From Paenibacillus pectinilyticus (lineage in GTDB: Bacteria; Bacillota; Bacilli; Paenibacillales; NBRC-103111), in contig NZ_LYPC01000014.1 of the NCBI RefSeq assembly GCF_001700435.1, forward strand, positions 682,001-746,000: a stretch of DNA of 64,000 nucleotides. Direction: 5' to 3'. Made by a program: the position numbers and the translations under genes. Positions 45,722 through 53,212 of this stretch are shown here, piece after piece (the first letter of the stretch is position 1; every line of letters begins with the position of its first letter). The notes below the pieces were generated by a model. The model was not told the DNA's origin. It ran no database searches and saw nothing but the letters and a program-made list of their open reading frames with translations.

Positions 45722-46636
45722 ATGTCTAAGCTGAACATAAAGAGAACTATCGGAAGCCTAGAGAAACAAGAGGCACGAGCAGCATTGGTATTTGTTCTAC
45801 CCTTTTTTATTGGATTTATTATTTTTCAATTTGCGCCTTTATTTTATGCCTTTTTTATTAGCTTTGTGGACCTGAATAATTTCAAACCATTACATGCTGT
45901 TACATGGGTGGGGCTAGCCAATTATACAGCGATTTGGAAGGATCCTATAGCAGTCTCATCTTATTTAAAAAGCTTTTATTATACGATCTTGTATGTTCCA
46001 TTCCTTACGGCTGTTGGATTCATTGCCGCTGTGCTATTAAATAAACATTTCTATTGGAAGAGCTTTAGTAGATCCTTGTTTCTAATGCCATATGTGGCAA
46101 ACATTGTGGCGATCTCGATTGTGTTTTCATTGCTGTTCGATCCATTTGGTGGGTTTGTAAATACGTTACTTAAGGTACTAGGTATTGACAATCCGCCATT
46201 ATGGTTTGCAAGTGCTAAGATGGCGATTCCCACCACAGCCATGGTTGCGGTTTGGTTGAATTTTCCTTTTCAGATGATTGTTTATTTGGCAGCACTACAA
46301 GGTGTATCCAAGGATTTATATGAAGCTGCAGACATCGATGGGGCATCAAGGTTCAAAAAAATGGTAAGTATTACGTTGCCAATTATCTCTCCGACAAGTT
46401 TCTTTTTAATCATAACAGCGACTATTGGTTCATTTCAGAACTTCACGATTTTCAACGCATTGACCAAAGGTGGGCCAGGGACAGCTTCCCGAGTGAGTTC
46501 GCTCAATATCTATGAAGAGGCTTTCTCATTCAATCACTACAGCTATGCTGCCGCACAAGCCATTGTCCTGTTTCTTATTATTATGGTGATAACAATTATC
46601 CAATGGGGAGGGCAGAAGAAATGGGTGCATTATTAA
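45722..46636 (+). CDS. ABC sugar importer permease, MalF/UgpA type
   Basis: Membrane subunit of 304 residues from ATG 45722, with AGGAGGA upstream; the frame extends back to 45692 through the hairpin and is trimmed. First membrane segment ALVFVLPFFIGFIIFQFAP. EAA loop EAADIDGASRFKKMVS near 210. C terminus GQKKWVHY. Its last 16 bases overlap the next permease gene. Confidence 0.93.
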   Translation: MSKLNIKRTIGSLEKQEARAALVFVLPFFIGFIIFQFAPLFYAFFISFVDLNNFKPLHAVTWVGLANYTAIWKDPIAVSSYLKSFYYTILYVPFLTAVGFIAAVLLNKHFYWKSFSRSLFLMPYVANIVAISIVFSLLFDPFGGFVNTLLKVLGIDNPPLWFASAKMAIPTTAMVAVWLNFPFQMIVYLAALQGVSKDLYEAADIDGASRFKKMVSITLPIISPTSFFLIITATIGSFQNFTIFNALTKGGPGTASRVSSLNIYEEAFSFNHYSYAAAQAIVLFLIIMVITIIQWGGQKKWVHY

Positions 46637-47496
46637 TAGCGAAACAATCTACGCAAACGTATATCCATAAAAGCAGACTATCTTTCACTACGCTTGCTTA
46701 CTCTATCTTGGTTTTTATCGTCGCGTTGCTCATGCTGTTTCCTTTTCTATTTATGATATCCGCCTCACTGAAAACGACGGCTCAAGCGTTTAATGAACCA
46801 CTTAAACATATGATTCCTGAACAGATCTATTGGGGGAATTATCAAACGTTACTCTCCTCGCCGAATTACTTTCGCTGGATTGGAAACTCGTTGAAAGTGG
46901 TAACGCTCTCCATCCTATTACGTGGAATTGTGGTAACAATGGCTGCCTATGCCTTTGCCAGATTGAATTTTAAAGGAAGAAATGTCCTGCTGTTTATATC
47001 CTTGTCGACCTTAGCTATTCCTCCTGATACAACAATCGTAGCGAGATTTCTAATCTATAAGTATATGCATCTAATCAACACGCATTGGGTGCTAATTATT
47101 CCAGCTGTTTTTGATGTATTCTTTTTATTTCTTTTGAGACAATTTTTTATGGGGATTCCCAAAGAGCTCACGGAGGCGGCAATCATTGACGGATGTTCCC
47201 ATTATCGTGTGTATTTTCGCATCATTCTTCCCCTTGCGGTTCCTGCTTTAATGACCATGATAGTATTTTCTTTTGTTTATATTTGGAATGATTATGCAAG
47301 TCCTTTTATCTTCATTTCAAGCGAGAAGAAGCAAATGGTAACCGTCGGACTTCAATACTTTTCAACGCAGTATGGTTCCAATTACTCACTTCAAATGGCT
47401 GGGGCTTCGATTGTTATCTTACTGCCGATCTTGCTTTTCATATTTGCTCAAAAGTTTTTTGTTGAAGGCATTACGTCAAGCGGTATCAAGGGATAA
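46621..47496 (+). CDS. ABC sugar importer permease, MalG/UgpE type
   Basis: Second membrane subunit of 291 residues. GGGGAGGG at 46605-46612 points to ATG 46621 rather than ATG 46603, so it begins inside the preceding gene. EAA loop EAAIIDGCSHYRVYFR near 190. C terminus GITSSGIKG, a small change from the usual AGAVKG. It is followed 21 bp later by a foldase gene, again without an ATPase gene. Confidence 0.93.
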   Translation: MGALLIAKQSTQTYIHKSRLSFTTLAYSILVFIVALLMLFPFLFMISASLKTTAQAFNEPLKHMIPEQIYWGNYQTLLSSPNYFRWIGNSLKVVTLSILLRGIVVTMAAYAFARLNFKGRNVLLFISLSTLAIPPDTTIVARFLIYKYMHLINTHWVLIIPAVFDVFFLFLLRQFFMGIPKELTEAAIIDGCSHYRVYFRIILPLAVPALMTMIVFSFVYIWNDYASPFIFISSEKKQMVTVGLQYFSTQYGSNYSLQMAGASIVILLPILLFIFAQKFFVEGITSSGIKG

Positions 47497-47517
47497 GCAT
47501 AGAAATGAGGTTTATTT

Positions 47518-48561
47518 ATGAAGGTTTATCGAGTAATGAATCATAAGCGGAACCCTCATTCACGTCAAAGTAACCGAATTGTTGTCATTATGTTCATTTT
47601 AATTTGTGCCATTATTTCATGGAAAGGGGGGATTTCGCGTTCAACGAATAGTAATCAGATTGTACATTCGACAGCAGATACAGATGTGGTAGCCACAGTG
47701 AATGGTGAACCGATTCAAAAACGTGAATTTGTCGCCCTATTAAATCAACATCACGGCGATACGAATTTACCATTTGTCACAGTAAAGGAAAAGGTGTTGC
47801 AAGAGCTTATTCACAGGAAGGTAACGCAACTCGAAGGAAAGAAAAGAGGGATTATCCGATCGATTTCGTATTCTGACTTTCTGGTTGATCTAGACCAAGA
47901 GAATAAACGTAGAATGGAGGCCATAGCGAATAAACAAGCGATTTATGGCCCCGGGCAATACACAGAACAAACCTATTACTCCGAACAGTCGAACAAATTG
48001 ATCCATGCATTGAAGGATGACTTGGCTAAGCATGATTTCGATATGTCAGAAGATAAACTTCGAGCATGGTATGAAGTGAATAAAGAAGAGATTGCCTCGA
48101 AACAAGATAACTTGAAGTTCAAAGAGATTATAGAGCCTACCAATGATCGTGAAGCATTAGCACGTATGCAGCTTGTTAAGACTCGTATTCAGAATGGAGA
48201 AAGCTTTGATCAGATTTATGATGAAAGGAGGGGAGATAACCGTTCAAGTTCGGCGAGAGAGGAAATTTTAGATGAAACCAATCTTAGGGACTTTGCCAAA
48301 TACAGAGAGGCACTGTACCAGGTTGCGAAGAATCTGAAAGTCGGAGAAGTCAGTGAGATTATTGCAGATCGGGGGGGATACGTTCTAATCCAGTGTGTAG
48401 AAAGAAAAGCTTCAGGCTACAAGGCATTTGAAGATGTACGTTCGGAGATACAACTTGCCTATATCGATAGTCAATATGATCAATATATGAGCCGGCTTGA
48501 ACAACAGGCGGAGGTAAAAGCGACAGAGTTATATAACCAAATAACGTTACAAAATGGTTGA
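47518..48561 (+). CDS. membrane-anchored parvulin-like foldase (SurA/PrsA-type)
   Basis: Protein of 347 residues with a single N-terminal membrane helix (IVVIMFILICAIISW, about 21-38) and no lipobox. An N-terminal SurA-like chaperone segment (ATVNGEPIQKREFVALLNQ) is followed by a coiled region and a degenerate parvulin domain (LKFKEIIEPTNDREAL to LKVGEVSEIIADRGGYVLIQ). The role expected is folding of exported proteins at the outer face of the membrane, with or without prolyl isomerase activity. It lies between an importer and a giant secreted enzyme, suggesting a dedicated helper for the 1417-residue GH59 protein or the SLH protein. GAGG is 8 bases before ATG. Confidence 0.83.
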   Translation: MKVYRVMNHKRNPHSRQSNRIVVIMFILICAIISWKGGISRSTNSNQIVHSTADTDVVATVNGEPIQKREFVALLNQHHGDTNLPFVTVKEKVLQELIHRKVTQLEGKKRGIIRSISYSDFLVDLDQENKRRMEAIANKQAIYGPGQYTEQTYYSEQSNKLIHALKDDLAKHDFDMSEDKLRAWYEVNKEEIASKQDNLKFKEIIEPTNDREALARMQLVKTRIQNGESFDQIYDERRGDNRSSSAREEILDETNLRDFAKYREALYQVAKNLKVGEVSEIIADRGGYVLIQCVERKASGYKAFEDVRSEIQLAYIDSQYDQYMSRLEQQAEVKATELYNQITLQNG

Positions 48562-48580
48562 ATTGATCTTTCAGAGGGAG

Positions 48581-48613
48581 AATGGCAGCGGCTCAGATGA
48601 TGCCCATTTTTCT
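48581..48613 (+). terminator. weak terminator after foldase gene
   Basis: AATGGCA and TGCCCATT can pair with one bulged C, followed by TTTTCT; marginal strength. Confidence 0.4.
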
Positions 48614-48622
48614 AACATGAAA

Positions 48623-48636
48623 TGTAAACGCTTTAT
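48623..48636 (+). promoter_or_regulatory. cre-like site before GH59 gene
   Basis: TGTAAACGCTTTAT agrees with the CcpA consensus at 12 of 14 positions, including the full WAANCGNTNW core. It lies upstream of the leader ORF, so the GH59 gene may have its own catabolite-repressed promoter. Confidence 0.5.
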
Positions 48637-48666
48637 TATCAGGTAGGCTAAGAAGGAGGAATTAAG

Positions 48667-48720
48667 ATGGACATAGACAATTCTTGCACATTCCAATTAC
48701 ATAGGGGGTTCGTGATATGA
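48667..48720 (+). CDS. 17-residue leader ORF overlapping the GH59 start
   Basis: AAGGAGGA (48653-48660) lies 6 bases before ATG. The frame encodes MDIDNSCTFQLHRGFVI and its TGA (48718-48720) overlaps the GH59 ATG (48717) as ATGA. The AGGGGG used by the GH59 gene lies inside this ORF. Same architecture as the leader before the PL8 lyase. No homology is recognised; translation not proven. Confidence 0.5.
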   Translation: MDIDNSCTFQLHRGFVI

Positions 48721-51700
48721 AGACGATGCAACCCATTGTTTTTAATCGAAGAATGCTTTTCTTTGTTTTTTTCACTCTAATTTTGTTGGGTTTTATGGCT
48801 CAAGGTAAGGCGTATGCTGCGAATAAAACCTATTATGTGGATCCTGCTGGAGCAGATACGAATAATGGAACGAGTACTAGCACACCTTGGAAAACATTAA
48901 CGAAGGTCAACGCAACAACGTTTACATCGGGTGATAAAATCTTATTTAAAGCAGGGAATAGCTGGACAGGTCAATTGTCTCCTAAAGGCTCTGGTGTAAG
49001 CGGCAGCCCAATTGTGATTGATCAATATGGAACAGGAAGTAAACCGCTTATTAACGGTAATGGAGCGGGAGCTACGCTATATTTGTATAATCAACAATAT
49101 TGGGAGATTCAAAATCTAGAAATCAAAAACTATAACGGTGTTAATTCTAATCGTCGCGGAATTGAAATCGTAAGCAAAGATATCGGGACATTAAACCATA
49201 TTTATATTAAAAACAACAATATCCATGATGTCTGGGGAGATAACACCAAGGACACCAACGGAAGTGCAGGCATCTTGTTTGTTTCAAGAGGAACTGTTGC
49301 ATCGAATTTTAATGATGTACTGATTGACAACAATATCGTGGGTCCGGATGTTGATCGAACAGGAATCGGTTTTGCTTCTGAATTTTGGTGCAGATCTGGT
49401 GTTGGTTGTACGTCGACTCCTAACTGGTATGCAAGCACGAACGTTATTATCTCCAATAACTATGTGCAAGGTATTGGGGGAGATGGTATTGTACCTCAAG
49501 AAACGCAGGGAGCCATTGTACAATACAATACGGTAAACGGCTTTAATTTGCGTTCGGGAAGTTACAATGCGGGAATCTGGCCATGGAATGCTGATAATAC
49601 GATTATTCAAAATAATGAGGCCTACGGCGGGCACACGACGCTTGATGGCACGGGCTTTGATACGGATTTTGGGTGTACGGGAACGATTATTCAAAATAAC
49701 TATAGCCATGATAATGATGGTGGTTTTCTTCTGCTTATGGGAACAGATGTCGGTACGGACGATCAAGCGACGATTCGGTACAATATTTCCCAAAATGACA
49801 AGAGGGGTGTCCTTGTATTTGCGAGTGGCAACCCAACAAATCTGCAAATTTATAATAATGATTTCTATGTTGGAAGTGGCACAGGGACGGATATTATAAC
49901 AACAGAAGGAAACGCAGGAAATCACGCTTGGGGGATGTACAATAACATTATTTATAATTTGGACAGTGGAGGTTACAGTTCAGGAGTAGGTGGGATGACA
50001 TCAGATTACAACCTATATTTCGGGAATCATCCAACAAGCGAGCCGAATGAAGCGCATAAAATGGTAGCAGATGCGATGTTTGTCAACCCAGGAAGTGGTA
50101 CGAACGGTAGAACGACGGTCGATGGTTATAAATTACTCCAGGGTTCGCCAGCATTAGGATCAGGCGTTCTGATCAACAACAACGGAGGGAAAGATTACTG
50201 GGGTAACACCGTCTCGTCGACTGCTGCACCAAACCGTGGAGCTTATAATGGGGCTGGGATTGCAGGAAGCCTTAACAAAATATCTAACCCAGGATTCGAA
50301 TCAGGTGTATTATCACCATGGACGAATTGGAATACCGCAAGTGTTGTGAGCACGAATGCTAGGAGCGGAAGCAAAGCGCTTCAGTTGAGTGGGGGCCCAG
50401 GCTCCACGGAGCAAAAGATTTTCCTGAATCCGAATACGACGTATACGTTGACCGGTTATGCGAAGACGGCCAATAGTTCTGAACCTGTATCAATCGGTGT
50501 GAAAAATTATGGTGGTGCGGAAGCATCGGTGAGCATTTCAAGCACCTCGTATACACTTGGAACCGTCACATTCACAACGGGCTCAGCCAATACCTCTGCA
50601 ACGATATATTTATATAAACCCGCAGGTGCTAATTCGGCTTGGGGTGACGATTTTAATGTATCTTCGACAGATGCGATCACCGTAAACGGGAGTGTTCTTG
50701 GAAGAACTTTCGACGGCGAAGGCGTTCTGAGCGGTGGCGGTGGAAATACCCGATTATTAATTGATTATCCTGAGCCCTACCGTAGTGATATTCTTGATTA
50801 TTTATTCAAGCCTAATTTTGGTGCGAGTTATACGCATTTAAAGGTTGAGGTGGGGGGAGACATGAATTCCACTTCAGGCACTGAACCCAGTCATGCGAGA
50901 ACACTAGCTGAGAATTCTGCTCCTAATATGAACCGGGGATATGAACTCTGGCTGATGAGTGAAGCCAAGAAACGCAACCCTAATATTGTACTTAGTATTT
51001 TGGAATGGGGAGCTCCACAGTGGGTAGGTAGTATGTGGTCACAGAACAATGCGGACTATCTGGTAAGTTATATCAAAGGTGCTAAGTCTGTATGGGGCTT
51101 AGATATTGATTATGTAGGCGGGAGTCAGAACGAGAACTTCAATGGAACCTCACAACAAGCGAGGGATTATATCGTTAATATTCTCAGACCAACGCTTGAT
51201 AATAACGGTTTAAGTCAAGTGAAGATCATCGCACCTGATATTTTAAGCAGTGATTGGGCATTTGCGGATCGCATTGTAACGGACACGGCATTGAAAGATG
51301 CTGTCGATGTGATCGGCTATCATTACGTAAATGGGATATCCACTGCGAATGCGCAAAACTCAGGGCTTCCGATCTGGGAAAGCGAGGGCTGGACGGGTGT
51401 TGGCGATTGGAACGGATCTTATAATTTGGCTAGGGAAATGAATGACAACTACGTGAAGGCTAAATTAACCGAGACGAATGTTTGGCATCTTAGCAACTCG
51501 GACTATGATAACTTATCATGGCCAAGTTCAGGAATCTTGATTGCCAATTCGCCTTGGTCCGGCAATTATAAGGTGCAGCCTGCAGTATGGGCGGCAGCGC
51601 ATACGACTCAGTTCGTAAAACCAGGTTGGAAGTATATCGACAGTGGAACTGGCACAAGCATCGGCAATACTTCGTACGTAACGATGAAACAGCCGGATGC

Positions 51701-52970
51701 AAGTGGGAATTATAGCATGATTATGGTCACGGGTGGGGCAATTGAAACTTTGAAATTTAATCTCACTGGTGGTTTATCTACGGGAACCATTCACGTTTGG
51801 AAATCCAATAGTACACAGCAATTCATGCAACAAAGTGATATAACACCCGTCGGAGGTATATTTAGTATTCAAGTAGAACCGAATGCTATCTATTCTTTGA
51901 CAACAACGACAGGTCAACAAAAAGGCGTTGCCACACATGCGATCCCAGCGGCATCAGCTTTTCCTAATCCCTACAGCGAAAACTACGAGAGCTACGCCGT
52001 CGGAACTACACCTAGATATACACAAGATGAACATGGTGCGTTTGAAGTTAGCAGTAAGTTCGGAGGGACTGGAAATGCGTTGCGCCAAGTCATTACAGGA
52101 CCATTACTGCAGTGGAATGCATGGGGAGAACCGATCAGCAATAGTGCATTTACAGAATTCGGGAATTTGTCATGGCGGAATTATGATTACAGTTCCGATG
52201 TATTAATAGAAAATACGGGAACCGTTTCTATCATTGGTAGAGTAGGAACCCAAATTCGTAACGTTCCACAGGATAATAAATTAAAGGGTTACAAATTAGT
52301 TATTGATCAAAGTGGAAATTGGAGGCTGGTTATTGGCGCTCCTGATATTGCAGCTGCGAGCGAAATCCAATTGGCATCAGGTGTTGTTCCATTCTCTGCG
52401 AACACATGGCACAATTTAAAACTTAGCTTTCATGATACGAACATCAAGGCCTACATCGATTCACAGCAAGTTGCTTCCGTGACCGACAACACCTTCCTTT
52501 ATGGCATGGTAGGTCTGGGAAGTGGCTGGAATTATGCGCAGTACGACAATGTCTCTGTGAATGCTGAACCGCTTCGAACAAATCTAGCCCTGGGTAAGTC
52601 CATAAGCACGGATAGTGAAGAAACAGCGAAAGGAAACCTAGCAATAAACGCAAATGATGGCAATACGGATACCCGTTGGACAGCGAATGATGGGAATCTG
52701 AATCATTGGTTGAAAGTAGATTTGGGAAGTGTTACCAGCCTGACGGGGACTGAGGTCGTATGGGAACATAACAATGTGTACAAATACAAAATCGAGGTAT
52801 CAAACGATAATGTGAATTGGACCACTGTTTCCAATCAAACCGGGAATACAACTTCCCAACAAACGCAGTCAGATAATTTCACAGCAAGCGGCAGGTATGT
52901 GAGAATCACAGTAACAGGGCTAGCTGCAAATGAATGGGCAAGTCTATATGAGTTTAGGGTATTTAATTGA
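48717..52970 (+). CDS. secreted beta-helix / GH59 galactosidase-like / discoidin fusion enzyme
   Basis: Secreted protein of 1417 residues. Signal peptide to about 33; parallel beta-helix resembling pectate-lyase-fold glycosidases (37-520); a CBM4/9-like sandwich (522-650); a GH59 galactocerebrosidase-type module (about 652-1275) starting FDGEGVLSGGGGNTRLL; and an F5/8 type C (CBM32-like) domain (about 1290-1417). By eye against human GALC, acid/base E182 aligns with E806 in GSQNENFNG and nucleophile E258 with E890 in WESEGW; the GALC lectin-like tail also aligns. A beta-galactose-containing polymer is the likely target, perhaps cut by two catalytic modules. No SLH anchor, so it should be released or bind glycan. 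Confidence 0.92.
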   Translation: MKTMQPIVFNRRMLFFVFFTLILLGFMAQGKAYAANKTYYVDPAGADTNNGTSTSTPWKTLTKVNATTFTSGDKILFKAGNSWTGQLSPKGSGVSGSPIVIDQYGTGSKPLINGNGAGATLYLYNQQYWEIQNLEIKNYNGVNSNRRGIEIVSKDIGTLNHIYIKNNNIHDVWGDNTKDTNGSAGILFVSRGTVASNFNDVLIDNNIVGPDVDRTGIGFASEFWCRSGVGCTSTPNWYASTNVIISNNYVQGIGGDGIVPQETQGAIVQYNTVNGFNLRSGSYNAGIWPWNADNTIIQNNEAYGGHTTLDGTGFDTDFGCTGTIIQNNYSHDNDGGFLLLMGTDVGTDDQATIRYNISQNDKRGVLVFASGNPTNLQIYNNDFYVGSGTGTDIITTEGNAGNHAWGMYNNIIYNLDSGGYSSGVGGMTSDYNLYFGNHPTSEPNEAHKMVADAMFVNPGSGTNGRTTVDGYKLLQGSPALGSGVLINNNGGKDYWGNTVSSTAAPNRGAYNGAGIAGSLNKISNPGFESGVLSPWTNWNTASVVSTNARSGSKALQLSGGPGSTEQKIFLNPNTTYTLTGYAKTANSSEPVSIGVKNYGGAEASVSISSTSYTLGTVTFTTGSANTSATIYLYKPAGANSAWGDDFNVSSTDAITVNGSVLGRTFDGEGVLSGGGGNTRLLIDYPEPYRSDILDYLFKPNFGASYTHLKVEVGGDMNSTSGTEPSHARTLAENSAPNMNRGYELWLMSEAKKRNPNIVLSILEWGAPQWVGSMWSQNNADYLVSYIKGAKSVWGLDIDYVGGSQNENFNGTSQQARDYIVNILRPTLDNNGLSQVKIIAPDILSSDWAFADRIVTDTALKDAVDVIGYHYVNGISTANAQNSGLPIWESEGWTGVGDWNGSYNLAREMNDNYVKAKLTETNVWHLSNSDYDNLSWPSSGILIANSPWSGNYKVQPAVWAAAHTTQFVKPGWKYIDSGTGTSIGNTSYVTMKQPDASGNYSMIMVTGGAIETLKFNLTGGLSTGTIHVWKSNSTQQFMQQSDITPVGGIFSIQVEPNAIYSLTTTTGQQKGVATHAIPAASAFPNPYSENYESYAVGTTPRYTQDEHGAFEVSSKFGGTGNALRQVITGPLLQWNAWGEPISNSAFTEFGNLSWRNYDYSSDVLIENTGTVSIIGRVGTQIRNVPQDNKLKGYKLVIDQSGNWRLVIGAPDIAAASEIQLASGVVPFSANTWHNLKLSFHDTNIKAYIDSQQVASVTDNTFLYGMVGLGSGWNYAQYDNVSVNAEPLRTNLALGKSISTDSEETAKGNLAINANDGNTDTRWTANDGNLNHWLKVDLGSVTSLTGTEVVWEHNNVYKYKIEVSNDNVNWTTVSNQTGNTTSQQTQSDNFTASGRYVRITVTGLAANEWASLYEFRVFN

Positions 52971-52995
52971 CACTTTATGTCTCTGTAATATTTGC

Positions 52996-53041
52996 GAGGC
53001 TGTCTCTCAAGGTCTAACAAGACCTAAGAGATAGCCTCTTC
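52996..53041 (+). terminator. intrinsic terminator after GH59 gene
   Basis: GAGGCTGTCTCT pairs with AGAGATAGCCTC around an inner AGGTCT-AACA-AGACCT hairpin, followed by TTCTTT. Sequence-related to the terminator at 18049. Confidence 0.85.
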
Positions 53042-53115
53042 TTTGTGTAATCCATCATGAGGCGGCGGTTATTTCATAATTTTACCTTAATTAACTAGTG
53101 GTGAAAAACAGGGTT

Positions 53116-53144
53116 TTGTCGATTCGTGTAGAATTATTTATAGT
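53116..53144 (+). promoter_or_regulatory. promoter candidate for SLH repeat protein
   Basis: TTGTCG (53116-53121), 17-base spacer, TATAGT (53139-53144), in the gap after the GH59 terminator. Implies an independent transcript. Confidence 0.5.
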
Positions 53145-53212
53145 TCTAGTGGCAACTCAACCTATCATTGATGTTGATTTGCACATTATAAGGAAGATGG
53201 AGGTAAATTGTT

